Assembly (NCBI RefSeq): GCF_007786235.1
Contig: NZ_VNFK01000005.1
Coordinates: 1-64,000, forward strand
Length of the DNA stretch: 64,000 nucleotides
Direction: 5' to 3'
Source of the DNA: Paenarthrobacter nitroguajacolicus
Lineage (GTDB): Bacteria; Actinomycetota; Actinomycetes; Actinomycetales; Micrococcaceae
Under the pieces are notes generated by a model, which made no database searches, was not told the origin of the DNA, and saw only the letters and a list, made by a program, of their open reading frames with translations. Made by a program: the position numbers and the translations under genes. This document shows, in pieces, positions 18,788 through 27,855 of this stretch; the stretch's first letter is position 1, and each line of letters begins with the position of its first letter.

Positions 18788-18876
18788 ATTCTGCTGGATC
18801 ATTCCGTTGGCGCTGGCGAAAAACCCCGAAAAAGCGGGGGCCGTTCCGCCTGCTCCTGGCAATGATCCAGCAGAAT
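18788..18876. repeat. 16-bp inverted repeat with inner hairpin
   Basis: ATTCTGCTGGATCATT (18788-18803) recurs as its exact reverse complement at 18861-18876, 57 bases away. Between them is a small hairpin CCCCG-AAAAAG-CGGGG (18824-18839). The element sits between convergent genes, so termination is one plausible role. The wide, structured spacing is unlike the other terminators here and resembles a small REP/MITE-like unit. Confidence 0.6.
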
Positions 18877-18958
18877 TCGGCATCAGAGGGCGGGGATGAT
18901 GCCCGTTCGACGGTAAAGCTCCAGCTGGCTGTGTGGGGGCAGCCCCTCTAACAGACCA

Positions 18959-20155
18959 CTAGAGCAGTTCCTTGAACACGTTCCAGCCGCGGCCGATGGG
19001 ACCGTACGGGCCGTACATTCCTGTAGTTGAAGCACCAGTGGTGTAGGTGATGAGGTCGCCGTTGGCGTCAACGGCGACGAGCTCGTTGTATTTCGAGTGG
19101 CCGGAGCTGCCAAGTCCGGCCACCTCGGAGAACGTCTGCCACCCGGTGCCGAGGTACCTCGGTTCTTCCCAGCCGCCCTCGCCGTCAGACGGGTACAGGC
19201 GCAGGTAACCCTCCCGGTCGCGCCCAAAAACGTCGACGGCGCCGTCCGCGTTCATATCGCCACCGGTGATGATCTTGTTCATGACCTGCCAACCCCATCC
19301 CACCTGCTCCGGATCGAGCCAGCCGCCCTCGCCATCGCCCGGGTAGAGGAAAAGACCACCTGCGGCGTCGCGTGCGAGCACATCGTTGGTGCCGTCGCCA
19401 TTGAAGTCGCCCGGGCCCACGATGGTGTTGAAAATGTTCCATCCCTGGCCCACCTGTTCCCGATCGAACCAGCCGCCCTCGCCGTCCCCGGGGTAGAGGA
19501 AGAGTTTCCCGGCAGCGTCCCTGGCCAGAAGATCGTTATAGCCATCGCCGTCAAAGTCGCCGGGAGAGAACACGATGTCAAAGACGTTCCACCCCTGGCC
19601 TACCTGCCGGGGTTCGTCCCATGAGCCCCAGTACGCAGGGCAGGGCCCCTCGCAGGCCCCCTTGTAGTAGGTGTACGTCCGCGGGTACAGGATGAGCCTG
19701 CCGTCGTGGGTGCGGGCCAGGGGCTCGAAGTTGCCCCGCGCGGTCCAACCCATCGCCCTGCTGGAAGCCTTGATGGGCTGCGTTTCTGCACTCAGTTGCG
19801 TGCCTGTGGGGCAGCCCTGGTTACCGGGAGTGAGGGGATGGACACGCATGGACAAGCGGCTGCCCTGGTCGTCGGGCAGGATACGCAACGTTTCTCCCTG
19901 CCGCTCCTCCGGGAGCGGCTCGCCGTCGCGGAGCCATTCCAAGGTAATGCCATCCGAGGTGCCGTCCGGGTTCCTGCAACCCCAATAGCTGTAGTCGTAC
20001 TGCCGGCGAAGCTCCGCACCCACGTACGGGACGCCGTCGATAATGGGCGTCGGCTGGGTGTCCGCCGTGGCGGGCTGGATACCCACCAAGGTGGCTGCCA
20101 TAGCCACGGCAGCGGCGGTTGCAGCAGTCAAAGCCCGCGCACGAAAAATCCCCAT
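18959..20155 (-). CDS. Secreted FG-GAP/VCBS repeat protein
   Basis: This 398-aa protein starts with a Sec signal peptide (residues about 1-31, cleavage near ATA-DT). An Ig-like domain with paired cysteines follows (residues ~35-135). From about residue 135 come FG-GAP/VCBS beta-propeller blades of exactly 50 residues, containing Ca-binding loops D-x-D-G-x-x-D (GDFDGDGYND, GDFNGDGTND, GDMNADGAVD) and the phrase LFLYPGDGEGGW. No catalytic domain is fused. It is probably an extracellular or wall-associated binding protein. Being a monocistron converging with the LLM operon, it does not look functionally linked to it. Confidence 0.88.
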   Translation of the reverse strand: MGIFRARALTAATAAAVAMAATLVGIQPATADTQPTPIIDGVPYVGAELRRQYDYSYWGCRNPDGTSDGITLEWLRDGEPLPEERQGETLRILPDDQGSRLSMRVHPLTPGNQGCPTGTQLSAETQPIKASSRAMGWTARGNFEPLARTHDGRLILYPRTYTYYKGACEGPCPAYWGSWDEPRQVGQGWNVFDIVFSPGDFDGDGYNDLLARDAAGKLFLYPGDGEGGWFDREQVGQGWNIFNTIVGPGDFNGDGTNDVLARDAAGGLFLYPGDGEGGWLDPEQVGWGWQVMNKIITGGDMNADGAVDVFGRDREGYLRLYPSDGEGGWEEPRYLGTGWQTFSEVAGLGSSGHSKYNELVAVDANGDLITYTTGASTTGMYGPYGPIGRGWNVFKELL

Positions 20156-20224
20156 TGTTCCCCCAGAAGCCGGCTCGTAAATGCTTAGGTTTGTGCCGAG
20201 GTTACCGTACTTCGGGCGCTGTGG

Positions 20225-20665
20225 TCAGAGGCGCCCGGGAGCCACCATGAAGACGTCGATCGGGTCCTCGGATTCCAGCACGAAGCCGTGCCGCTCGTAG
20301 AGGTTCCGGGCAGCGCTGCCCTGCAGCACATTCAGCCGGAAGGGCCGTTCGTCGACGGAAGCTTCCATGACGTGGCGGAGCACCGCCCCACCTAGTCCCT
20401 TGCCCTGATGCGCTGGGGCCACGTAGAAGTGTTCAATCCACCTGGCATCGGGCTCGGGCCGGACAGCAATCACTCCCGCATCCACGCCGTCGCTGTGAAT
20501 CACATACGTGTGCTCCGGCTGGAAGCCGTTCAGGAAGCGCTCGCGGACACGAACGGGGTCGTAGCGCTCCAGCCGTTCCAGGTCCGGGCGCATCACCACG
20601 GCACGGAGTTCGGCGATCCACGCAGCATCGGTGGCAATGGAGGGGCGGAGGATGAAGTCGGGCAT
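20225..20665 (-). CDS. GNAT family N-acetyltransferase
   Basis: This protein of about 146 aa is a compact GNAT enzyme. It shows FILRPSIATDAAWIAELRAV at the start, IEHFYVAPAHQGKGLGGAVL with the acetyl-CoA loop Q-G-K-G-L-G-G at residues ~90-96, and a C-terminal ARNLYERHGFV motif. The start at 20665 is placed at the first residue of the conserved fold; the open frame extends 13 codons further without support. It diverges from the dehydratase gene across ~70 bp. Confidence 0.85.
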   Translation of the reverse strand: MPDFILRPSIATDAAWIAELRAVVMRPDLERLERYDPVRVRERFLNGFQPEHTYVIHSDGVDAGVIAVRPEPDARWIEHFYVAPAHQGKGLGGAVLRHVMEASVDERPFRLNVLQGSAARNLYERHGFVLESEDPIDVFMVAPGRL

Positions 20666-20734
20666 GGGAACAAGCCTATTCCGCCCGCCTGGCTTTGGAA
20701 CCATAGGATGAAACGGACGAAAGGTGCCGCCACG

Positions 20735-21664
20735 ATGGTCACACGCGAAGAAGTAGAAGCCGCATACTCACGGACATCAGGCTGGGTCCGCCACACGCCC
20801 TTGGCGGAGAGCGGCAACCTGGAGCCCTATCACCTGTGGTTCAAGTGCGAGTACATGCAGCACACGGGTTCGTTCAAGGCCCGGGGTGCGTTCAACCGCC
20901 TTCTCACGGCAAAGGAGAACGGCGAACTGGACCCGGGGGTCGGGATCGTGGTGGCCTCCGGTGGAAATGCGGGCTTGGCCAACGCGTACGCCGCCGCCAA
21001 GCTTGGTGTTCCGGCCACCGTGTTCGTTCCTGAGTCGGCGCCGGCCAACAAGGTCCATAAGCTCTACGCTATTGGCGCCAAGGTGGTCCAAGGGGGCGCC
21101 GAATACGCCGAGGCCTACGCCGCCGCCATCCGCTTCGCCGAGGAGAAGGGCGCGGTCTACTGCCATGCCTACGACCAGCCGGAGATCGTGGCCGGCGCCG
21201 GTGGCGTGGGGCTTGAGTTGTTGGACGAACTACCCGACGTCGACACCATCCTGGTTGCAGTTGGCGGCGGCGGGCTGATGGGCGGCATCGCGGCAGCCAC
21301 CGAAGGGCGGGCGCACGTAGTGGGCGTTGAACCTGAGACTGTCCCCACTTTGCATACCGCGCTGGCCCACGGGGGGCCCGTGGATGTGGCTGTCTCCGGG
21401 ATAGCCGCTGATTCCCTGGGCGCCCGGCGGATTGGCGAGATCGGCTTCGGCGTTGCCCGCCGAACGGGTGTGCAGAGCGTCCTTGTCAGTGACGAGGACA
21501 TTGTCGAAGCCCGGCGCACACTGTGGGAGAAGCACCGCATCGTGGTGGAGCATGGAGCTGCGGCAGCCTACGCGGCGCTGCTCTCGGGTGCGTACAAACC
21601 CCACGACGGCGAAACGGTGGCGGTCATTCTCTGCGGCGCGAACACCGACCCCGCGCACTTCTAA
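20735..21664 (+). CDS. Threonine/serine dehydratase-like PLP enzyme
   Basis: This 309-aa protein is a fold-type II PLP enzyme. The Schiff-base lysine lies in GSFKARGA (residue ~46), the phosphate loop SGGNAGLAN follows, and the cofactor phosphate-binding glycine stretch VGGGGLMGG is near residue 180. It lacks a C-terminal ACT regulatory domain, so it resembles catabolic or broad-specificity threonine/serine dehydratases. The ATG at 20735 is preferred over one nine codons upstream because GAAAGG stands in front of it. It is monocistronic and followed by a strong terminator. Confidence 0.87.
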   Translation: MVTREEVEAAYSRTSGWVRHTPLAESGNLEPYHLWFKCEYMQHTGSFKARGAFNRLLTAKENGELDPGVGIVVASGGNAGLANAYAAAKLGVPATVFVPESAPANKVHKLYAIGAKVVQGGAEYAEAYAAAIRFAEEKGAVYCHAYDQPEIVAGAGGVGLELLDELPDVDTILVAVGGGGLMGGIAAATEGRAHVVGVEPETVPTLHTALAHGGPVDVAVSGIAADSLGARRIGEIGFGVARRTGVQSVLVSDEDIVEARRTLWEKHRIVVEHGAAAAYAALLSGAYKPHDGETVAVILCGANTDPAHF

Positions 21665-21693
21665 CCCCACCCTGGTTGGGCCAGCGTGCGCAA

Positions 21694-21726
21694 GAATCCC
21701 CGCCGGCTGGTGTCCGGCGGGGATTC
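21694..21726. terminator. Terminator between convergent genes
   Basis: A perfect 13-bp stem (GAATCCCCGCCGG / CCGGCGGGGATTC) with a 7-nt loop separates the dehydratase gene from the convergent binding-protein gene. Confidence 0.88.
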
Positions 21727-21759
21727 GGCGTCGGCAGGTCTGCCCTGCCACAGCGGTTC

Positions 21760-22743
21760 CTACTTCTTGGGCAGGCCTGCCGGGTTCAATTCGGACGTCG
21801 GGATGGCCTCGGAGGACAGTCCCCAGCGGTCCAGGATCTTGGCGTAATTGCCATCTTTGATGAGGGTGTTCAGCGCGGCCTGGGCTGCCACCGCCAAGCC
21901 GTTGTCCTTCTTGGTGGTGAAGGCGATCTCGGCCTTCAGCGGCCAGCCGCCTTCCAGCGTGCCCACTTCCTTGGTCTTTCCATCCTTCGCGGCCTTGTAG
22001 GCTGCGGACGCGTTGGGCCCGAACGTCAGGTCGGCGCGGCCCGACTGGAGGGCGAGCTGGGAGGCGGAGTCGTCGTCGTAGTACTGGAATTCAACCGGCT
22101 TCAGGCCGTTCTTCTTGTTCTCTTCGTCCCAGCGAACCAGGATGGCTTCCTGGTTGGTGCCCGAACCGACGATGATGCGCTTACCAGCGACGTCCTTGGC
22201 TTCCTTGATGGTGCTGATGTCGGAGTCTGACTTGGCGTAGAAGCCCAGGAGGTCGTTGCGGTAGGTGGCAAAGTCGAACTTTTCCTTGCGGGCTTCGGTA
22301 ACGGTCACATTGGAGAGGACGGCCTCGTACTTGCCCGATTCAACGCCGAGGGGCCAGTCGGCCCACGCGACGGGAAGGACCTCGACGTCGAGCCCCAGCG
22401 TCTCACCCACGGCGTAGGCAATGTCCACTTCGCTGCCGATCAGCGTCTTGTTGTCGGTAGCGAAGGTACTCAGCGGCGGAGTGCCGCCGGTGGTCACTAC
22501 CGTCAGCTTGCCATCGGCCTTGATGGCGTCCGGAACCTTGGCGGCTGCAGCCGAATCCACCGTCACCTTGACGCGGTCCTGCTGAGGCGTCAGGTTGAAT
22601 TCCTTGGTGGTGCTGGTGGATGAGCTTGATGCCGACGGCGCCGTCGCCGCCGTCGCGCCCGGGTCCGAGCAGGCCGCGAGCCCCAGCAGGGCGGTGGCGG
22701 CCAGAGCCGCGGTCACGCCGGATTTGGCTGCAAAACGTGCCAC
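21760..22743 (-). CDS. Orphan ABC substrate-binding lipoprotein
   Basis: This 327-aa protein has a signal with lipobox LGLAAC and a family-3 solute-binding fold (DGKLTVVTTGGTPPLSTF, GSEVDIAYAVGETLGLDVEV, VGSGTNQEAILVRWDEE). It is a paralogue of the binding protein at 13345-14364; both share the V-P-x-A-I-x-x-D-G-K-L-T-V opening and the C-terminal IKDG-x-YAK(I/V)L-x-RWGLS block. No permease or ATPase gene accompanies it, so it may deliver its ligand to the importer of the 11.4-kb operon. It diverges from an LLM gene over a region sharing a 30-bp block with that operon's promoter region. Confidence 0.88.
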   Translation of the reverse strand: MARFAAKSGVTAALAATALLGLAACSDPGATAATAPSASSSSTSTTKEFNLTPQQDRVKVTVDSAAAAKVPDAIKADGKLTVVTTGGTPPLSTFATDNKTLIGSEVDIAYAVGETLGLDVEVLPVAWADWPLGVESGKYEAVLSNVTVTEARKEKFDFATYRNDLLGFYAKSDSDISTIKEAKDVAGKRIIVGSGTNQEAILVRWDEENKKNGLKPVEFQYYDDDSASQLALQSGRADLTFGPNASAAYKAAKDGKTKEVGTLEGGWPLKAEIAFTTKKDNGLAVAAQAALNTLIKDGNYAKILDRWGLSSEAIPTSELNPAGLPKK

Positions 22744-22859
22744 TTTATTCTCCTTGGTTTACCCGAATCGGGAAGTCTGATGCGTACTTGTGGCTGCAAC
22801 TATCCGGCAGGCCTCGGGAGGCGGTCAAAGCGCTCTGAAACGCTGGGATACAAGGGGTC

Positions 22860-22889
22860 ACGGCGGTTAATCGGGCGTCGAACGGTGTC
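22860..22889 (+). promoter_or_regulatory. Shared upstream block, copy 2
   Basis: The block starts ACGGCGGTTA and aligns to the minus-strand sequence 11254-11225 at 22 of 30 positions without gaps. It lies in the 283-bp divergent region between the orphan binding protein and the LLM gene. Candidate site for a regulator common to both loci. Confidence 0.5.
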
Positions 22890-23026
22890 ACAAAACCGTC
22901 CCTGAAACCCAAGACAGCCACGGCGCGACGCAACTCACAGAAATAAGCCGGGGGCCGCCGTCGTTGTCGCTAGAGTGCCCGGCAACCAACGCGCGGGCAT
23001 CGCGAAACGTACCGAAAGGCCTCCCC

Positions 23027-24016
23027 GTGACTGTTCCTCTTTCCATCCTCGACCTGGCAACCATCGGGAAGGGCCAGACGGCGGCGGAAAGCCTCGCAGG
23101 CAGCGTGGCCATGGCGCAGAAAGCGGAAGAGCTCGGCTACCGTCGTGTTTGGTACGCAGAGCACCACAACATGTCCGCGATTGCTTCCTCTGCCACGAGC
23201 GTGCTGATCGCCCACGTCGCAGCGCACACCAACACCATCCGGCTCGGCGCCGGCGGCGTCATGTTGCCCAACCACTCCCCGCTAACCATCGCGGAACAGT
23301 TCGGCACCCTGGAGACGCTGCACCCGGGACGCATCGATCTCGGCCTGGGACGTGCTCCCGGCAGCGACCAGAACACCATGCGCGCGCTGCGCCGTGACCA
23401 CACGTCCTCGGATGCGTTCCCGCAGGATGTCCTTGAACTGCAGGGCTACCTCACCGGGCCCACCCGCATCCAGGGCGTGGAAGCGACGCCGGGCAAAGGC
23501 ACCAACGTTCCGCTCTACATCCTGGGATCCTCCCTGTTTGGGGCACAGTTGGCCGCCCAATTCGGCCTCCCGTACGCCTTTGCGTCCCACTTTGCGCCTG
23601 CCGCCCTGCAGGATGCCGTGGCTATCTACCGCCGCGATTTCAAGCCCTCCGAACAGTTGTCCGAGCCCTACGTGATTGCCGGCGTGAACGTCACAGCTGC
23701 GGACACCAATGCCGAGGCACAGGCCATCCACCTCGCAGTGAAGCGCGCCCGCGTCTCGCTGTTCTTCGGCGGCGGACGCCAGTTCACCGATGACGAGGCG
23801 GACATGGTCCTCGACTCTCCGCAGGGCCAGCACATCGCCCAAATGATGAAGTTCTCGGCCGTGGGCACCAAGGACGTGGTGCGCGATTACCTGGACGAGT
23901 TCGCACAGCACGCGGACGCAGACGAGCTGATCGTGGCCCACCAGAGCAATGGCACTGAGGAACGGCTGCGGTCCGTGGAGCTCGTGGCGGAAGTAGCGGG
24001 CCTGGTTCCCGCATAA
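23027..24016 (+). CDS. LLM class flavin-dependent oxidoreductase (MsnO8-like)
   Basis: This protein of about 329 aa is a group-1 luciferase-like enzyme of the MsnO8/YwcH type. Typical blocks are [15 protein letters not shown] at the start, [41 protein letters not shown] and [16 protein letters not shown]. The start is GTG at 23027 with GAAAGG seven bases upstream; the open frame runs further but without a site. A possible -10 (TAGAGT) lies at about 22973. It is the fourth LLM enzyme in 13 kb and diverges from the orphan binding protein. Confidence 0.88.
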   Translation: MTVPLSILDLATIGKGQTAAESLAGSVAMAQKAEELGYRRVWYAEHHNMSAIASSATSVLIAHVAAHTNTIRLGAGGVMLPNHSPLTIAEQFGTLETLHPGRIDLGLGRAPGSDQNTMRALRRDHTSSDAFPQDVLELQGYLTGPTRIQGVEATPGKGTNVPLYILGSSLFGAQLAAQFGLPYAFASHFAPAALQDAVAIYRRDFKPSEQLSEPYVIAGVNVTAADTNAEAQAIHLAVKRARVSLFFGGGRQFTDDEADMVLDSPQGQHIAQMMKFSAVGTKDVVRDYLDEFAQHADADELIVAHQSNGTEERLRSVELVAEVAGLVPA

Positions 24017-24112
24017 ATCCAAGGAAAAGCTTTACGCATTTGCAATCTACTAGGTAGTCAAGCGAAACCGTCCGGGCGGAGACTGTAGCTATCCGCTTCG
24101 GAAGGGTCCACC

Positions 24113-26749
24113 ATGCCTACGCATTTGAATCAATCAGTTGCCGATTCAGCGCTGCTGATGAAGTCGCTCCCGCTTGGCCTGCTCCGGACCGTCCTTCAAT
24201 CCGATGCACAGAACGGCATCACGCCGCAGCTGTTCGCGGAGCTCAGAGTCCTGGCACGCGTCCCGGGCCTGCTGGTGGCGTGCAACTATGGGGGCACCCT
24301 CTGCGCCGCCGAGGGCGTGTCCACGGAGACGCTTCCCTTGGACAGTGCGGCGGTTGCCCTCCGTGCACTCGCAGCGTTGCCGAACACGCACACGGCCATC
24401 ATTTCCGGCAGGTCCCTCAGGGACTTGGCGGCGGTGTCCCGGCTCCCGGCCGAGGTCCATCTGGTGGGCTCCCACGGTATGGAGTTCGACATGGGCTACG
24501 CCTACACGCTCTCCATGGCCACGGAGCAACTGCTCCAGCAAGTCGCGGCCGCATTGACCGAGGCCGTGGGATTCGAGAAGGGCATCAGCGTTGTCCGAAA
24601 GCCCGTAGGCGTTGCTGTGCACACCCGGCCGGCGACGCCCGAAGTGGTGGACAGGGTGCTCTTCGCCTCCCAGAAGATCGCCATCGAGTTCGGGCTCTAC
24701 TTCATCGTTGACGGTACGGTGCTTGACCTGACGGTGGAGGAACCGGCAAAAGGCCAAGCACTGGAGCAGCTCCGCGCGCGGCTTGGAGTCAGCGCTGCGC
24801 TGTACGCGGGCGACGCCGAAAGCGACGAGAAGGCACTGGCCACCCTGCGGGGACCGGACCTTGGCCTGCACGTCGGTCCGGGGGATACGACGGCGGCGCA
24901 CACCATTCCGGATCCGGAAGCCTTTGCGCACGTGCTTGCTTTGTTGTTCGAGCTGCGGCGGGCGTGGCTTTTCGGCGAAGATGCGGTTGGCCTGGAACGG
25001 CACTCGATGATCGGCAACGGAAGCTCCACGGCCTTGCTCACCCCGGACGCCAAGGTCTGTTGGATGAGCCACCCGTTGCCGGACTCAGGCTCGCTGTTCG
25101 CCCACATTCTCGGCGGTGATCCTGCGGGCCACTTCAGCGTTGAGCCCGTGAAGCCCTCGCCGGTGCTGGCACAGCGCTATGTGGACAACACCATGATCGT
25201 GGAGACCCGCTGGGCGGATGTCACGGTGACCGACTACTTGGAGCCCGCACCGGAAGGCATCACCAGTTTGGTCCGGGTTCTTTCGGGGACGGGTACGGCG
25301 CGAGTGGTGTTCGCACCACGGCCCGATTACGCCAACGCACCATTCAACATGGAGATCCGCGGCGACGAAGTGCACATCATCGGCACCTCGGATCCGATCA
25401 TCCTTGCCGCGCCGGGAGTCACCTTCCTCATCACGAGCGATGGCAAATACGCGACGGCGACCGCTGAAGTCGCCCTTCAGGACGGGCCCGTCGTATTGAA
25501 CCTGAGGTGCGGCGACACTGAGCCGCCACCCGCAGACCCGGCCGGCGAGCCTTCCCGGCGTGCCGCCGTCGGGCGGGTTGCGCGTGAGTGGGTCAAAGCA
25601 CTGCAGCTGCCCACCATCAAAACTTCGCTGGTGCGGCGTTCCGCGCTGGTACTGAAGTCACTGGTCCACGAGCCCACCGGCGCCGTCCTGGCCGCGCCCA
25701 CCACGTCCCTGCCCGAAGGCATCGGCGGAACAAGGAACTGGGACTACCGTTATTGCTGGCTGCGCGACGGATCCATGACCGTGAACTCGCTGGTGTCCTT
25801 GGGATCCACGGATGAAGCGGACGGGTTCCTGCGGTGGCTGGGCCGCATCCTGGACAACGCCCCCGGCCCGGAATGGCTGCACCCCCTGTACTCGGTGACG
25901 GGCTCGCCGCTGTCCACGGAGGCCATCGTGGAGAGCCTGCCGGGGTATGCGGGGTCCCGTCCTGTGCGGATCGGCAATGCGGCGGACCACCAAGTGCAAC
26001 TGGACGTCTTTGGTCCCATCGCCGAGCTGATCCACGATCTGTCCGAGCGGCGCGGGTTCCTGCCGGACGAACACTGGTTCCTGATGGAGCAGATGGCACA
26101 CGCTGTGCTGGCCCGCTGGCATGAACCCGACCACGGCATTTGGGAGGCACGCCGGCCGCCGCGTCATCACGTGTACACCAAGGTCATGTGCTGGGTGACG
26201 CTTGACCGGGCTCTGCGTTCCGCGGCCTTGCACGGACGCTCTCCGCACACGGACTGGGAGCGCACAGCGGCCACGATCCGTGAGGAAGTCCTGCGCGAAG
26301 GCTGGGATTCGTCCGCGCGGTCCTACACTGTGGCCTACGACAGCCCGGACCTGGACGCGGCAGTTCTTCACATCGGACTGTCCGGCCTGCTGGATGTCCA
26401 GGACCAGCGGTTCCTGGATACCGTGACCGCCGTGGAGCGGGAGTTGCGCGTCGGGCCCACGGTATTCCGGTACAGGTACGACGACGGCCTGCCTGGTTTG
26501 GAGGGCGGCTTCCACATCTGCACCACATGGCTGATCGAGGCGTACCTTGCGGTTGGCCGCCTGGACGATGCGTTGGAGTTGTTCAACCAACTGGTGGCAT
26601 TGTTCGGTCCCACGGGTTTGCTGCCGGAGGAATACGACCCCGGCACGGAAACCCACCTTGGCAACCATCCCCAGGCGTACTCTCATTTGGGTTTCATCCG
26701 CTGTGCGCAACTCCTGGATCACTACCTGGCCAGAGCGGACGTGGAGTAA
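24113..26749 (+). CDS. Trehalose-phosphatase-like / GH15 fusion
   Basis: This 878-aa protein fuses an OtsB-like HAD domain (residues ~45-285) to a glycoside hydrolase family 15 domain (~290-875). In the HAD part motif I reads N58-Y-G60-G-T instead of D-x-D-G-T, so both catalytic aspartates are lost; motif II (IISGRS) and motif IV (GDAESDE) remain. The GH15 part looks intact, with GGTRNWDYRYCWLRDGS, the putative acid in IWEARRP (E678) and the base in LLPEEYDP (E839/E840), as in actinobacterial trehalases and glucoamylases. Expected role: hydrolysis of trehalose or a similar alpha-glucoside, with the HAD part perhaps regulatory. No otsA is adjacent. Confidence 0.85.
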   Translation: MPTHLNQSVADSALLMKSLPLGLLRTVLQSDAQNGITPQLFAELRVLARVPGLLVACNYGGTLCAAEGVSTETLPLDSAAVALRALAALPNTHTAIISGRSLRDLAAVSRLPAEVHLVGSHGMEFDMGYAYTLSMATEQLLQQVAAALTEAVGFEKGISVVRKPVGVAVHTRPATPEVVDRVLFASQKIAIEFGLYFIVDGTVLDLTVEEPAKGQALEQLRARLGVSAALYAGDAESDEKALATLRGPDLGLHVGPGDTTAAHTIPDPEAFAHVLALLFELRRAWLFGEDAVGLERHSMIGNGSSTALLTPDAKVCWMSHPLPDSGSLFAHILGGDPAGHFSVEPVKPSPVLAQRYVDNTMIVETRWADVTVTDYLEPAPEGITSLVRVLSGTGTARVVFAPRPDYANAPFNMEIRGDEVHIIGTSDPIILAAPGVTFLITSDGKYATATAEVALQDGPVVLNLRCGDTEPPPADPAGEPSRRAAVGRVAREWVKALQLPTIKTSLVRRSALVLKSLVHEPTGAVLAAPTTSLPEGIGGTRNWDYRYCWLRDGSMTVNSLVSLGSTDEADGFLRWLGRILDNAPGPEWLHPLYSVTGSPLSTEAIVESLPGYAGSRPVRIGNAADHQVQLDVFGPIAELIHDLSERRGFLPDEHWFLMEQMAHAVLARWHEPDHGIWEARRPPRHHVYTKVMCWVTLDRALRSAALHGRSPHTDWERTAATIREEVLREGWDSSARSYTVAYDSPDLDAAVLHIGLSGLLDVQDQRFLDTVTAVERELRVGPTVFRYRYDDGLPGLEGGFHICTTWLIEAYLAVGRLDDALELFNQLVALFGPTGLLPEEYDPGTETHLGNHPQAYSHLGFIRCAQLLDHYLARADVE

Positions 26750-26767
26750 CCCAAGCAGGGGGCAGCG

Positions 26768-27694
26768 CTAGGTGAGCAGCAGCGCCACCGCGATCATCGC
26801 CGGCACGGCCACGATCGTGGTGATGAGGACGGTGTCCTTGGCTACGGTAATTCCTGCTTGGTAGCGGTTGGCAGCGACGAACACGTTCTGTGCCGTGGGC
26901 AGGGCCGAGGTGACCACCACGGCGAACAGGGCATGACCGTCCATTCCCAGGGCAAAGCGGGCGAAGAGGTACGCGATCGTCGGGTGGACAATCAACTTGA
27001 AGCCGCTCGCCAACAGGGTGTCGAGTCGGCGTCCTGTGGACTTCTGCAAAGGCTTGGATCCATTGAGGCTCATCCCGAACGCCATCAGCATTGCCGGAAT
27101 CGCGGCCCCGCCAATGAGGTGGATCGGCTCCAGGATGAGCGTGGGCACTTGGAAGCCGGTACCCGCCACCAGGAGCCCCAGTGCAGAGCCCACGATCATC
27201 GGATTCCTGACGATCATCAGCAGGAAACGCAGGGGAGTGGTGCGGTGCGAACTGGTGCTGGCATCGAGCGCCATGAGGTACAGGGGCGTGAAGAACGCGA
27301 GTTGGAAAATCAGCAGCGGCGCCACGTAGCTCGCGTCGCCTAGAACAAAGACAGCGATGGGAATGCCGAGGTTCGCGGAGTTGGCCAAGGACGAGCTCAT
27401 CGAGGACATGAGCGCTTCGGGCATGCTGCGCTTCAGCCAGAACTTGGCGATCAGGAAGAACAGCAGGCCCGTGATGACCGCACCCACGGCGGTGACCAGC
27501 AGGGATGCGGCGAAGACATCATGCAGCTTGGCCTTGCTCAGGGTTTCAAACAGGAGCGCGGGACTGGCCACGAAAAACGTCAGGGAGCTCAGCACCGAGC
27601 GGGCATTTTCACCCAGGATGCCGCGACGGCCAACGAACATGCCCACCAGGATGATGGCCCAGACAACGAAGAACCCGGACAGGACGCCGATCAT
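26768..27694 (-). CDS. AEC family transporter
   Basis: This 308-aa polytopic protein has about ten hydrophobic segments in two halves of five. It carries auxin-efflux-carrier family features: MFVGRRGIL after the first helix, LANSANLGIPIAVFVLGD in the first half, and ALPTAQNVFVAANRYQ near the end. Members export or take up malonate, malate or other organic acids. It ends convergently with the trehalose-phosphatase/GH15 gene, 18 bp apart. Confidence 0.87.
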   Translation of the reverse strand: MIGVLSGFFVVWAIILVGMFVGRRGILGENARSVLSSLTFFVASPALLFETLSKAKLHDVFAASLLVTAVGAVITGLLFFLIAKFWLKRSMPEALMSSMSSSLANSANLGIPIAVFVLGDASYVAPLLIFQLAFFTPLYLMALDASTSSHRTTPLRFLLMIVRNPMIVGSALGLLVAGTGFQVPTLILEPIHLIGGAAIPAMLMAFGMSLNGSKPLQKSTGRRLDTLLASGFKLIVHPTIAYLFARFALGMDGHALFAVVVTSALPTAQNVFVAANRYQAGITVAKDTVLITTIVAVPAMIAVALLLT

Positions 27695-27797
27695 GACAGC
27701 AGGCGGGCGGGGATTCGTTGGATCACGGTTCCCAGCCTAGTCAGAACAGGCCGCCGGGTAAGCGTTTTCAGGCGGGTATTCCGTCATATGGACCTCA

Positions 27798-27845
27798 CAA
27801 CGCGCTCGACGCCGGCACCCTGGTGAGTGCCGACGTCGAGCGTTG
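27798..27845 (-). terminator. Terminator after panD
   Basis: A long stem (left arm from CAACG to GGCAC, right arm GTGCCGACGTCGAGCGTTG) has a 2-nt bulge and one mismatch, directly behind the panD stop on the minus strand. Confidence 0.75.
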
Positions 27846-27855
27846 CTGTGAAGAC

